NCBI RefSeq assembly: GCF_026210795.1
Contig: NC_089432.1
Location: 434,001-498,000 of the forward strand
Source: Rhizophagus irregularis
Taxonomy: Eukaryota > Glomeromycota > Glomeromycetes > Glomerales > Glomeraceae
DNA length: 64,000 nt
Direction of reading: 5' to 3'
How positions within the stretch are numbered: position 1 is the stretch's first letter; each line of letters begins with the position of its first letter. Shown here in pieces: positions 1 to 11,770 of this stretch. The translations under genes were made by a program, and so were the position numbers. Under the pieces are notes generated by a model. The model did no database searches, was not told where the DNA came from, and saw only the letters and a list, made by a program, of their open reading frames with translations.

Positions 1-77
1 TGTACGATTCAAATTTCAAAGTTGTACAAGACTTAAAGTTGTACGAAAATATTTTAGATTTTGGCTATCAAAATACA

Positions 78-755
78 GGTATTAAGTAAAGTAGTACTGT
101 ACGTAATACAAATTCAGACGGACTTTAATCCTTTTTGTTCGTACGTACGTTTCTAATAGATAGATTTTTTTATACTAGTACGTACGAATGCTTTAAAAAT
201 TTTCGTACGACTTTGAATTTTCGTACAATTTTGAATTTTCGTACATGTTTTGTTTTTTTAATAAAATACTTTATGTTAAAATATAAATATATCAATTATA
301 CTCTTTGAAATAAGCTTATATATTTCTATTTCTTTAATAATATTCAGCTCTATAATAATAAAATTGACTCATAAAGTCATAATAATTATATAAACCTGTT
401 CAAATTCAGAATTTATCAATTCAATTGGAAAGTCTTCAACATCAGAATATTTACAATTATTTTTCTTCTTCAAAGCAGTAAAGATTAAAAAGAAATATTT
501 ATGACAAATATAATAAACAAAACGTTAAAATCATTACATTACAAATATATAAAAATTATGTTACTCAAACATTATGTAATTGTAACATTTTCATTATCGA
601 AAGTTCTATCACATGATGCTACGATGTAAAATTATTAGTACGGAAAATAAAAATTTATTTTTAATAGTCCGTCTGAGTACGGAAAAATTAAAAAAAAAAT
701 TTCGAACGTCTGTCCAAATTTGTAGTACCGTACAGTACTATTTTAATATATATTC
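78..755. mobile_element. Internally deleted GTAC-rich TIR element
   Basis: The ends are inverted copies: TAGTACTGTACG near 92 and its reverse complement ending at 740, with AT-rich extensions outward. The direct repeat TCAAAATACA lies at 68-77 and 756-765, a likely 10-bp target-site duplication. The same flanking sequence without the insertion occurs at 14693-14702. Minus-strand sequence near 400-450 encodes a short stretch similar to the N-terminus of the transposase remnant in the neighbouring element (DVEDFPIELINSEFE against NVEGFQLEVVNPELE). This copy is therefore a deletion derivative of the same family. The superfamily is uncertain; the TSD length and DDE remnant would fit a Mutator-like group. 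Confidence 0.6.
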
Positions 756-873
756 TCAAAATACAAGGGCGTACATCTGAACTTGCATCAACGTACAGTT
801 GTACAGTTTATTTATTATCTCATTACCTTGATCTGCATCAGGGTAACAGCTGTGTTAGCTGTGTAAAGTAAAG

Positions 874-3449
874 TAGTACAGTATGTTAGTCTAAATTCGT
901 ACGTACGCGCTTAAAATCAATCAGTACATACGGTTACAAATGCTAAAAAATTTCGTACTAGTACAAATATTCTGAAACTTTTCGTACATTATTTTTTTTC
1001 ATACATTATTTTTTTCTGTACATTATTTTTAATATCATTTTTCATGGGTTATTTTTCATATTTACTTTACAATTATAAATTACAAAGAATATAAAAATTA
1101 TAAAACTGCTAAAAATTATAAGGCTAAAGCTGCTGTTTCATTTCTAAGCTTTACTACATTCTAATAATGCCTAAGAATATAATAATTATAAAGCTAAACC
1201 CATGTTTATTTTAGCTACCGATTTTGTAATTCAATAGCTTCTGCTTCCGCCACTTCTTTTCAAGCTTTGCTTGACGTGACGACGTGACGTTCTAATAATG
1301 TCAATTTTCTTTCTTTAAGTTCAAATTTAACATAACTTCATTTTCTTTATTAATTGAGCTTGTAGATGACCTTCCCAAATTTTCAACCCTAATTCCATTA
1401 TTTATATTTTCTAAATTAGTAGTATTAGATACTGTTTCTGCTAAAATGTTGTTTGTTATTTGGGAATTTGTATCATACCGTAATCTTTTTCATTAGAATT
1501 TATAGAAGTTGTTTTTTTTTTACATGAATTTTTGGTCTCATCTTTTTTGTTATATTTTGCAGCTAAATTAATAAATGTATCAGTATATTTAAACATACAT
1601 ATTAATTTTGTAATATTAATAATTAATATTTACCTTTACGATTTGATGCAATTTGCTGCCTTTTGACTTCGCTTTTATCACATCTGGTATATGGTATGCC
1701 TGAATTGTCTTGGGTACTTTTAATTTTTAATAACTTTTCATCATGCCTTTTACCACTAAAAAAAAAATTAACAATCATAAAAATAATATAAACAAATAAT
1801 TAATAACAATACATAGAAGTAAATAGCTGATAACAATTTTAACTGTTTTCCTTCTCTATTAATTAAAGCATGGGCTGCTTCCGCCGCATTAGTATTATTT
1901 CCATATTTTCTCCAAATTTGACGCTCCATTTTTGACATATTTATATTTAAAGATGAAATTATTCATGGATTCTTATAATATTTTGCCTAATCTAAATAAT
2001 AAAAAATGTTTTAATAATTATTTTTGATATTATTTCAAATTTAATAGTGATTTACCTCTTGCACCAGATTCATCCAAAGATTCAATTGCATTTAAAAAAG
2101 ATTCAATAGATTCTTGTGAAGGAGCATTAAGAATGGATTTTGCTAAATTATATGTTTCTTGTGAAAAATGTTTGTTGAATAGGTTTCTATATTATAAAAT
2201 AAATAAATATTTAAATTGTTTTTAATAAAATGTTATAAAAATAAATTACTAACCGCTGAAAATGAACAACACAAGATTTGAAAATATGCATTAAATGTGT
2301 CCCCCAATCTTTTGAAGAATCTAGTTCATATAAAGCAAGACCTAAACCTTTCGATTGTCCATCACCTAAGATGAATTCCCAACCTTTACCATGAATATGA
2401 TAAATATATAGAGACTTATGGTAAGTTCTTGAATAATGAGCTGAATAACTTTTTGTGATCATCAGCTGATGACACATTTGTATATATTCTACAAAAACTT
2501 AAAACTAAATAAAAAAAAAGATATTAATATAATATAAATTAATTCATTATAATTATAACAATAATATTTACCCAATTTGTATTTTTCATCATATGTATTA
2601 ATTTCAAATTCATTTATATCACCCTTTACACGCTTAAAAGACAGTTCAATTTGCAAATTTTTAGATTTATTAATAATTCTGCCTGTTCTTTCAGGATACA
2701 GACAATCAAAATAAGTCCAGTATTATTAATCCATTCTAAATTAACAAAATATTAATTAATTATTTCAATTTAAATAAAATTTATAATAAGATCATACTTG
2801 CCTATTCGACGGACATAATTTTTTATTTCTGGGTTATTACTTTTAGCAGCATGAATATTTTATTACGTTTTTTCATGCATGATTTGAATCTGTCCAATCT
2901 GCAATATGAAATATAGTGGCTACACCTTCTGGTAAAGTTGATGGATACTCTACAGGTACATGTTGTAAAACTAGCAATTTCAGTGACTTAATCATCTTTG
3001 TTATCTACTGATTCTTCGCGTGGTGGACCATTTTCAGATAATTCCTAATAATTCAAATCAAACTTAAAAAACACAAGCAATAATAATGAAAAAAAATTTT
3101 TTGATATAAACCCGTTCAAGTTCAGGATTTACTACTTCCAATTGAAATCCTTCAACATTGGACATATCAATATCCATATTTATTATTATAATTTTCGTTG
3201 AATGATTAAAGTATTTAAGAAAAGAGAAAGATTATCTGATATGATGATCATATAGAATATTATTAATATTATTATATATATATGTATTCAAATAATTATA
3301 AATCATTATGTAATTGTGTAATTGTTAGACGGACAATCATGTGTACAAAATTGTACGTAACTATGCTATCATGTGTATGTCTGAGTACGAAAAAATTGAA
3401 AGTTTTCTTTTAAAGCGTCTGACCGAGTTTGCGTTACCGTACCGTACTA
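874..3449. mobile_element. Longer GTAC-rich TIR element with transposase remnant
   Basis: The left end (TAGTACAGTATG at 874) is the inverted partner of the right end, which finishes CCGTACCGTACTA at 3449. Homology continues about 10 bp outward as (A)GTAAA. The 2.6-kb interior holds a decayed minus-strand DDE transposase gene. No clear target-site duplication could be matched, so the outer limits are good to about 15 bp. Both flanks are rich in GTAC tetranucleotides. Confidence 0.5.
1640..3177 (-). pseudogene. DDE transposase remnant of the GTAC-TIR element
   Basis: The reading begins at an ATG at 3177 (MDIDMSNVEGFQLEVVNPELE, then a GTTTAT donor-like site). It continues in fragments downstream: HVPVEYPSTLPEGVATIFHI near 2900, a GQSKGLGLALYELDSSKDW block at 2270-2380 with a following Cys/His pair, LAKSILNAPSQESIESFLNA near 2080-2150, and NNTNAAEAAHALINREGKQL near 1830-1900 whose Glu is a plausible last DDE residue. 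Frames shift between blocks, and a stop replaces an expected Trp after DSNHA. Some of the breaks may be introns. The family assignment is from the general pattern of fungal DDE transposases and is not certain. Confidence 0.5.
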
Positions 3450-4289
3450 GTTTACTATATACTCAGTGACATTTAGATCATTTGTGTTATTTCATATCAT
3501 GCCATACGTTGTAACGGAACACCGATTGACAAAAGATCTAACCTTATACTCCATGGGGTGTCATGGGATGCGGAATTAATAAAAAAAAGGAATGATTTTT
3601 TATGACAACTATGAAAATTGATAAATTTCATTTCATTGTTGAAACAAAAGAAACCTCCCTTACATGGCATGCTCAAAAATATTTTCAGGTGACTTACCTG
3701 AATCAGATGAAACTATATTCATGAGTTAATAGATTATGATGTCGTCTAACAAATTCCATGATTATGGGAAGATCCTTTTTCAATTTCTAACCAACATTAT
3801 CGTTGTATTGCTTTTTAAATGAAGATAGCAAAGCAAAATTTAATGAATATGGAATTAATAATAATTTATCACTTTCAAATACATTATTCAATTATCCCAG
3901 TTTTATTAAATACTTAGATACATATAAAGTTTGTTGTTCTACTAGAAAATGGGTCGTTACTTTAGTGGATAAATACAATGAGAAGCCAGAAAACTTAGCT
4001 TATAGGTATTTATTTGAAGTTTTCATTGAAAATAAAATTTACATTCTTTCAAAGTTGTACTACCTACGGGTATTGATAATATAGACTTGATTTTACAAAA
4101 TCCAAATTTTACATGCAAAAATTTAAAATTAGATAGTGGTAATGATTTTTCATTTGGAACTAGTGGCGGGAACCGTTAGAGGGTTGTAAGACTTGAGCCT
4201 ATGTCCTTTATTTATAATAACAAAATATTAATATATACCGAGTTACACCTGCAATATAATATAATAAACTGACTCTAATAAACTATAAA
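3450..4289 (+). pseudogene. Unrecognised decayed coding fragment
   Basis: From about 3600 the plus strand carries stretches with coding character that jump frame: KIDKFHFIVETKETSLTWHA, then DLPESDETIF in another frame, then a 93-codon open stretch at 3803-4084 (KAKFNEYGINNNLSLSNTLF and onward), then NIDLILQNPNFTCKNLKLDS to about 4170. No start, end or domain can be assigned and I do not recognise the family. It ends shortly before the secreted-protein repeat begins near 4290. Confidence 0.3.
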
Positions 4290-5508
4290 GGGTAATTTCT
4301 TAAATCCTAAACTAAAAATGTAATTCTCAAATTCTAAACTAATTAAATTCTAGATTAAAAATGCGATAGTTTCCCCTCATTATATCTAATCTATAAATCA
4401 TTAATTAAAATAATTAATGAGGCACTTTTTCATCATAAAAAAAAGGCAAAAAGAATCGAATAAGAAAATTATGTATGTATGGAATTACGTGGGGTCATGT
4501 TCAAAACTAATAATTTTCTAAGAAGAATTCGCTTCATATTTATAATATTTTCCCTATGCCTTTATAACCAACTTAAAATAACACATAAATTAAAATACAC
4601 AACACATTTACACAAGAATAGTTTAACGTCAATTACGGGTGTTACCCTTTATGGAACCCAATTGTTGATAGTTGAACGTTTCCGGACCGCAGTTAATAAA
4701 AATACTTTAAATTTTATATACTTAAACTAAATATAATACTGCGCCTTATATTTTCGTAAAACGGGTACAACCGGTTTGACCTGATTCAACCCGATTCAAC
4801 CCAATTCAACCCGATTTTTACAAAGCAACTCATAATTTCAGCCAAATTCATAATTCTGGGTTTTTTTATACGTAATTTAACAAATTCCGAATTAGGAATT
4901 TTCATGTCGATCACAATGATTACGTGATAATGGTTCAAAAAAAAATATGAATCCGGTTCAAACCAAATCATTGTTGGAAACCGAATTACAGCCGGTTTGT
5001 GCAACAGGTTCATACTCCAGTTCCTTCGCCGGAATGGTTTTGGCGAAATGACCTTCGGTAAAATGTCTATTCGGGAAAATGGCATTTCGGTGAAACATCC
5101 CATCGGCGAAATTTGCTTCAGCAAAATAGGCTTCTGTGAATTGGACTTCAGCGAAAAGTTTGGATACTCCTAACAGCCTAACCTTAATTCGTTTCATATT
5201 TATGATTATGTGTACAAAACGTCTAAAAAAGCACCATTTTGTACATTTCGTTTTTACTGTTATCACTTTTTTAAACCGTTTTTGGTAAGATTTCTGGTCA
5301 TTAACCGGAACATATTTTATTAATGTTTTAAATTTGGAAACACTTTTAAAGGTTAATATTAATAGACATGGTTATATTCTAGATAAGGAAAAAATTCGCT
5401 AAACACAATATTTGTTTTCGGAATGTACAAAAATAAATTGGTTTTAATAAATGCGTTCGTGATAATATGATGACTCTGGATTATTTTTTTGGAAAGGGAC
5501 GGAGTCAT

Positions 5509-5616
5509 AGCTCTTGGCAGAAAATCATCAAAAAAAGTGAATCAAGCCAATTCAAAGCTCTTGGCAGAAAATCATTGAAAAAGCGAATCAATACAAGTCG
5601 TAGCTCTTGGCAGAAA
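5509..5616 (+). promoter_or_regulatory. Triplicated upstream motif AGCTCTTGGCAGAAA
   Basis: The 15-mer AGCTCTTGGCAGAAA occurs at 5509, 5556 and 5602 (spacings 47 and 46 bp), just upstream of a TATA-like TTATATATAA at 5631-5640 and about 180-290 bp before the secreted-protein start codon. The inverted copy 2 has only one instance (45755-45769) before its own TATA-like box (45721-45730). A regulatory role is inferred from position only. Confidence 0.35.
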
Positions 5617-5797
5617 TTCTAGATTTTAAATTATATATAACCACTGCCACCAAAATTTTTGTTTTACAGAATCGACTTACGCTTAGAAAAGAAAGCAGAA
5701 ATTAAAACTTTAAACTCCCAAATTATCAACTACCCAAACTACCCGAACTACTACTCCCCCAGGTCTATTGAACAACCGAAAAGAGTCATTAACAAAT

Positions 5798-6215
5798 ATG
5801 AAACTTCAAAGCTTTTACCTTCTTACTGTCCTTTTCATGTGTTTCTATATAATGGACATTAAAGGTAAAGTCCTTACATTCAATATGTTCTCCATTCTCT
5901 TTTCTAATGATTCAACTTTTTGGTTTAATTAGTGCCAATACGGATTTGGGTTTGACTCTCAGCAGTTGTAGAATTTGGATAGAGGATTCAAATGGTTATC
6001 GCATAGCCGGTGACGCAGACTACCGTGATTGTAGTTACACTTCCACTGGCGATGACCATGAAGTTATTAGTTTTTCAGACCAAACGTACACGGTTCATGC
6101 TAAAGTTGAAGGTAGTTTCAGGAAACAGAAAGTACGAGGACCTTTTAATGAAAATACCTGTTTTAAAATATATGGCAGTGTTGATGATTGGGAATTTGAT
6201 CAAACATCTTGTTAG
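5798..6215 (+). pseudogene. Small secreted cysteine protein, copy 1 (splice frame broken)
   Basis: Exon 1 (5798-5864) encodes a typical signal peptide, MKLQSFYLLTVLFMCFYIMD, and ends at a GT donor. The mature part is open at about 5933-6215: SSCRIWIEDSNGYRIAGDAD, then DQTYTVHAKVEGSF, KQKVRGPFNENTC and a final Cys. The only acceptor matching the other copies (TTAATTAG) joins exon 1 one base out of frame. In copies 2 and 3 the same junction is in frame. Four cysteines remain in the mature region. It may be a pseudogene, or may use an unusual splice; an internal ATG at 5907 would give a product without a signal peptide. No enzyme family is recognised. Confidence 0.55.
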
Positions 6216-6887
6216 TATGTTGAAGATGTGAACCAATTAAATCTGTTTCTCTAGTTGCATAATTAATTATTTTCTAGAAATATGACATCATTAGTTAATA
6301 CAAAAATTTTTAATTTTTCAGAAAATTATTTACCAAAAAATTTTACCGAAATTTCTCTGTGGCAAATTTAATGTAATGTAATTCAAAATTATAATCAAAT
6401 TACTCATGTTTTTCGCAAATAATAATAAAAATTATGAAAGTTATTTATAATAACTATATTTATCAATTGGGTAATACTTTTTATAATAAAATTATTATTT
6501 TAAAACTATTAAACATTTTTCATAATATATTTGAACTAACCCGTTACTGGTTTTTACTCATTTCAATTATGTTATTGAATAATATATTTACGATTCCATG
6601 ATCCACATTCTTATAAATTTCTAAACTAGTAATGATTCCCTTATAGGTGATTGGAGATACTCTTCCGCCGACAAAACCTAATTTTTTAAGGCCCCGTAAA
6701 AAAAGTCGATCCATTTTTAATATTCCATCTTTTTTTCCATAAAAGACTCATATTTCCGGATCAGTTTCCGTAAATAAATCCACGAAAGGCCCATTTTTAC
6801 GGAGTTTTTACAGAAATAACGGATAAAATATTTTATAGGGAGAACGTCGTTAACAGAGGAGGCAAGAAAGTAATTACAAGATAAACA

Positions 6888-7157
6888 TCAGACGCAGTAT
6901 AAGAACCTAGTTGAGGATAGACAACAGGTTCCGAAAAATGATAACATACCTTCTATTGCCGGGTTGTTGATATGGTCAAGAAGGACTTGCTGAATGATGA
7001 ATGAAGAAGAACCGATCACTGTGCCAACGACAATGCGCTGGTTGATGATGCGGTAGGAGTTATAGAAATAAAGTAGAAGAAACAAAGAACCAATGAACCC
7101 TTTTAAGAAATGGCTAAAAAAAATTTCAAAAAACAAGTAGCGACGTTTCAAGGTCAC
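6888..7157 (-). CDS. Possible partial gene with hydrophobic N-terminus
   Basis: From an ATG at 7157 the minus strand encodes a Lys/Arg start, a hydrophobic stretch (GFIGSLFLLLYFYNSYRI) and a less AT-rich segment, VVGTVIGSSSFIIQQVLLDH, then NNPAIE. At 6951 similarity to the dispersed secreted-protein repeat begins, and the sequence there is a good splice donor (AG, then GTATGT). It is either a first exon whose intron starts at the repeat edge, or a gene cut off by the repeat. No family recognised. Confidence 0.3.
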   Translation of the reverse strand: MTLKRRYLFFEIFFSHFLKGFIGSLFLLLYFYNSYRIINQRIVVGTVIGSSSFIIQQVLLDHINNPAIEGMLSFFGTCCLSSTRFLYCV

Positions 7158-7619
7158 GTGTTAATAATACCGAACGAATAAATATGAAGGAAGAGGATTT
7201 AGATAATGAATCAGGAAAAAAAACTCTTTCCTCAATTTTTTTCCATCCGTTAGAATGGCGCAGTAGAAAATTTTCACATTAATAGATTTTTAGTATTCTT
7301 TAATACATTATAGTAAGAACACCCAAACAAAAACAACTCGTAAATATTCCATTCCATACCTTACAGTATATACGTATAGTGAAAACTTCGGTTTTTATTT
7401 GGTAGAAGTTTAATAGTGCACCTTGTTAGATATTGAACGAACACCCATCTCAAATATTTTAGCTATCCCCTTTGGTTAGAGTTATAGTTTTTTTTTCTTT
7501 TCTAACTGCCCATATACCCTACTTTTATATATATATAAAAATTTTTTTTAGACATTTTTTCTCTTTTTTATAAAATGTTTTCTTCAAAAACCACTTTCGA
7601 TATTTCGATAAAAAAATTT

Positions 7620-9306
7620 CACGTGACAAAACCGAACCGATCAGGGTTATAACAGGATATACGAAATCAAGAAGTTAACTTTTTTGATCAACACGTTAAC
7701 ACCAATCATCTTCACTTAAAAATACGATTACCACATGAAAACCAACCTAATACGATATTCATCCACGAGCATGAAATTGAAATGCATGCCAAATTTGAAA
7801 TATCCAAGTTACTCACGTACTTTTTTCTAGCACAAAGAGGTAAAAAAATTTTTTTATTTCATTAGGGACAAATTATTGGCCCGTATGGAAATGATAAGAT
7901 CACGTGCCTTGAGTAAGGACAAAAGAAATTCAATCACAAAAACTTTCTTTCATTTTAGTTACAAACGTTATAGATTTTATTTTGGTATATATATACCTTG
8001 TTCACAATTTTGTTCTTCTGATCAATTTATACCTCGTGTGCATTATTGTGATATACCCTTCCCTTTCATTATGTCGAATAATAGAAGAACGTGCGTTTCT
8101 CATCAACCCTATTTCTTTAAAAACAAAATTTATAATTTTGTTAAAAATCCTGATCGTATTAATATATTAGCTGAACACAATTCTCAGAATAACAAGATAG
8201 ACCATGCTAACTCTATATTTAGACAATGGAAAACGCATACTAGCAAACGAGTAGTTTCACGCTGATTGGATATTGAATATCAGGTCAGATATCACGCCAA
8301 CGTAAATCATCAATCTTTAAAGGAGGCAAAAGATATATGCACAAAAAACGATTCTCAAATTTGAAGTTCACCCCGAGCGAGAGATCTCGTAACAACAAAA
8401 GCGCTTTTCTAGAGCTTGTAAGAGAATATTTTGACCTGGAAAATTTAGCGCTACAATTACTGTGGACGATAAGTTAATTGCCGTTAGAAGACATTGCTTT
8501 CTTTTTGTCAAATCACTATATATAGACAAACCGTTGAACATTTACAATACCGCGACAAGGATCGTATTCCTGATCTGAACGATTATAAATTTTTGGTTCC
8601 GTTATTCTCTTTTAAAACACGGACCTTAACAAAACTCGAAAACTCTATTAAAGAAAAATCGGTCATCACTGCACATGCTGCATCATCATCTTCACATACT
8701 ACTCCACTTGTTGACACAGATTCTGATGAACTTCGTCTTAAATATGTCAAGAAGCAATAGATAATTATAATCCACTATCACCACCAAGCGTTTATGCTCG
8801 CCCAGAATTTATTATATATATACCAAAACGTCTGCTATTTATAGGTTCAAAATGACACCAAAATCGCTTATAAATATCACAAACCTGGATCAAAAGCGTG
8901 GCTAGGATACCTCAAATCAGAATTTTACAACGATAACCCTTGAAATTTGTAAAGCTGAAAAGGCTCGCGAAAGGGAGCAAAAATTCATGGAACACCTGAA
9001 TAAAGAAAGGAGTAAAGATAAACAATTGACTGATTATCACGACACAAGTGTAAAGAACGCCAGCTCGAGGAAGATCACTTAACGAGTTATACCATGAGTT
9101 TTAATAAATGTACGAAGGAATTTACTAATCCCCAGAAACGTAGAAATGCAGGTAAAACTGCAGCACAAGCGCGTCGCGAAATTTTAGAATTCACGTTAGA
9201 TTACCAACAAACCATCCGAAAAAATTTTAGATATACGGATGATAATGAACTAATGAACCTACTTTCAAACACAACCGTCAAAAAGACTTCATCCCTCCTT
9301 GAGTAA
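7620..9306 (+). pseudogene. Decayed multi-exon gene, family not recognised
   Basis: Several coding-like stretches follow one another on the plus strand. At about 7665-7845 NFFDQHVNTNHLHLKIRLPH runs to EISKLLTYFFLAQRG, followed by a GT...TTAG intron-like gap. An open stretch at 7876-8265 contains HYCDIPFPFIMSNNRRTC. Next come SERSRNNKSAFLELVREYFD near 8370-8440, an open stretch at 8494-8760, KAEKAREREQKFMEHLNKER near 8950, and NPQKRRNAGKTAAQARREIL at 9094-9306. In-frame stops and frame changes between them argue for decay. No conserved motif lets me name it. Confidence 0.35.
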
Positions 9307-9309
9307 CGT

Positions 9310-10022
9310 AAATGACTCCTCATCGGCGGGACCTTCGAATACATCACCACCTAAATAGTCATTTTTTTAAAAGTCATTGTATTATTTTTACCCAGTAGTT
9401 AATTTACTACATCATCGAACCCAAATTTTTTTTTACAATGATTACAAAACAATTTTGAATTCCACCTGTTACAGTATTTACAGGTGGCAGCCCGTTAATT
9501 GGCTGAAAGAAGAATACGGATCATTTTATTTTAGATTTGATTGACACCTTGTAAAAATTTTACAACTACAATAGCAGCTACTTTTTTTATTTTTTTTAGG
9601 TCCCCAGAGTTTTTTTTATTATTGTTGCTATTCCTTATTGGTCGTGGTAGAGAGTAGGAGGTTCTTCTTTTACAAATGAGGGTCTGGTTTTTACTAGATT
9701 ATAGCCGTACTGATGTAACACTATACTCTGATTATTCATTGTAAAATAGTAATACTTAGAAACTTAGAAAGCTGCCTGCTTGACATAAATAAATAGATAA
9801 ATAGATAAATAGATAATGGATCAGTGATGCGAAAAAACCTCTTTCCCACAAACTCTGGAACAATTTTTTCACCGAACATTGACGTTTATTTCATATAAAT
9901 ATAACATTTCCAGTCACATACAAAGGGTTTTCAACATCAAACAAACACTTTTATTAATAAAACACTACTTTTACGACGGGGTTTCATATTTTTCTTTCTA
10001 TTGTGCTTCGTACTAAAAGTTA
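9310..10022. other. Intergenic, with a GATAAATA microsatellite
   Basis: No open frame with coding character. A short tandem tract of ATAAATAG/ATAAATAGATA lies at about 9786-9818. The rest is AT-rich unique sequence. Confidence 0.5.
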
Positions 10023-10030
10023 GGAACAAA

Positions 10031-10807
10031 TAGTGCTCCTACCGGGTCAAGTCGGGTCGGGTTTTGAGGAAATATTCGACCCGATCTGAATAAAAAAATA
10101 TAAGACTCGTATTTATTCGGGTCTCATATTTTTGTAACCCGACCCTTGACTCGACCGAGTATAATTTAACTCGTGTAACCCGGGTTAGACCCGAACATTT
10201 AAGTAAAATGGGTACTAACTTATATTATGTGAGATTTTCTTCTAATAATAACAAAATTAATTTCCTTTTATTTGAAAAAAAGGCAACTTAGTGATTAACC
10301 ACTAGTAGCCACCTGAAATTTGTATCATGAATGGTTATACAAAACATGTAACACTAGCTCTTATTTTTCTCCTAGACTAAATTATCTAAAATAAAATTAA
10401 AAATACGAATTTTGAACCTGGTTTAATATAATAAAAGTCAAAGAGTTAGGCAAAATAATTAGCAGATATTCAAATCAAAGATAAATTGGAATTCTAAAGC
10501 TATCAGAAAAATATTATTCTCAAAAGCCAAATGTTAATTTTTTTATTTATCTGATTAAGCTATGTTAATATTTGTTAAAACTAATTCTTGGCTTAATTTT
10601 GGCCAAAATTATAATTTTGCCAGAATTAAAAACATCCGGGTCGATCCGGGTCAAACCCGGGTCAAGGAAATTTATAACCCGACCCGGCGGGTCGGGTCAT
10701 GCGGGTCATGCGGGTCACGGGTCATTAAAAATCGTTAGTACCGACCCGATTTAAAAGTCGAGTCGGGTCAAATTAACCCGGGTCGACTCGTATCATTCGG
10801 AGCACTA
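10031..10807. mobile_element. hAT-like non-autonomous element packed with GGGTC repeats
   Basis: The 777-bp element starts TAGTGCTCC and ends GGAGCACTA. It is flanked by the perfect 8-bp duplication GGAACAAA (10023-10030 and 10808-10815), as expected for hAT transposition. Both ends are filled with many GGGTC/GACCC words (CGGGTCAAGTCGGGTCGGG on the left; GCGGGTCATGCGGGTCATGC on the right) in direct and inverted order, around an AT-rich centre. There is no transposase. The 60-codon open stretch inside is a by-product of the repeats. Confidence 0.8.
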
Positions 10808-10815
10808 GGAACAAA

Positions 10816-11770
10816 TCTTGACGACCTGGTGCTCTGCACCTCAAACAACGGTCCTTTTTATAATGTTTAAAATCTGGTGCAAATCTGTCTATTCGAACAA
10901 AATTGCACCTGGCTCCCGGCCAATTGTGGCGATCTGAGCATATTTGTCTATTAAGCCACTTCTCATTCAGCCACTTTCCATCGCTAAGCTTCCGTTGTTT
11001 ATCTAATCACTACATAACCAAAAATAACTAAAATAACTCTATATAATATAACTAAAAATAAATAAGTAAAAATAAAAGATAAAAATAGATGAAAAAAAAT
11101 GAAAAAATATCCCGTGACAGTTGGATGAACCGCCAAATTGCGTTGATAGATAATGAGTCAGATATAGACACACATATTCAGAACCAAATACCACTAAGAA
11201 CATTAATTTTTTCTCTTATTTAAGCCATTTTAAACTACAGAAACGTTCTCAAAAGCAGTTCATCTGCTTCCAGTGCTATTAGATAAGGTCCCTCCAAGCG
11301 TCACGACATGAAGAAGGATCTATGGAATTTTAGTTGTTATTTCATTTTTTTCATTTTTTTTCTATTTATTATAGTCATCATACTCCTTAACATGTAGTCC
11401 TCGTCTACAGGGCTATCCATAGAGTGAATGCTTAAATTTTGTGATATCGTCAAAAAAAGGATTTGCAAATAAAATCTTTTTTAAAAAGATATACATATGA
11501 TTTTTTATTGTATGCATAATATAAATTACATATTATTAAAAATAAAAATTAGTAGTTAATTAATATAAAATTTTCACGATGAACGGTTTATTCAAATGAA
11601 CGATTAGTCGATTAGTTATTAGTAAATTATGACGTAAATAATTTTTATTTTGGAAGGGATTTACATATATTTCTAATTTAACCATACATGAAAACATGAA
11701 ACAATTACAGTGTTACACTAAAACTTTATTATATAATTTCACAAAATATTTTTAAAACATTTTTTAAAAA
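10816..11770. other. Intergenic region upstream of the BTB-TLDc gene
   Basis: AT-rich sequence with no supported gene. The last 200 bases before 11771 would hold the promoter of the BTB-TLDc gene; no single TATA box stands out. Confidence 0.4.

Larger units (their letters stand above)
4290..6951 (+). repeat. Secreted-protein repeat, copy 1
   Basis: This block is repeated in reverse orientation at about 44407-47075 and from about 61035 to the window end. Shared landmarks are an inner block of GGCGAAATG-like short repeats (about 5030-5160), a TATA box, the two-exon secreted-protein gene, and a terminus reading AACAGGTTCC then ATAACATACC at 6951. The outer ends are recognised only by loss of similarity between copies. 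Terminal inverted repeats are short and unconvincing (GGGTAAT against GGGTATG), so the type of element is undetermined. Confidence 0.6.

Noticed and set aside
10572-10754. Short open frame with GHAGHAGH-like repeats
   Set aside because: It is the GGGTCATGC repeat of a hAT-like element read through, not a gene.
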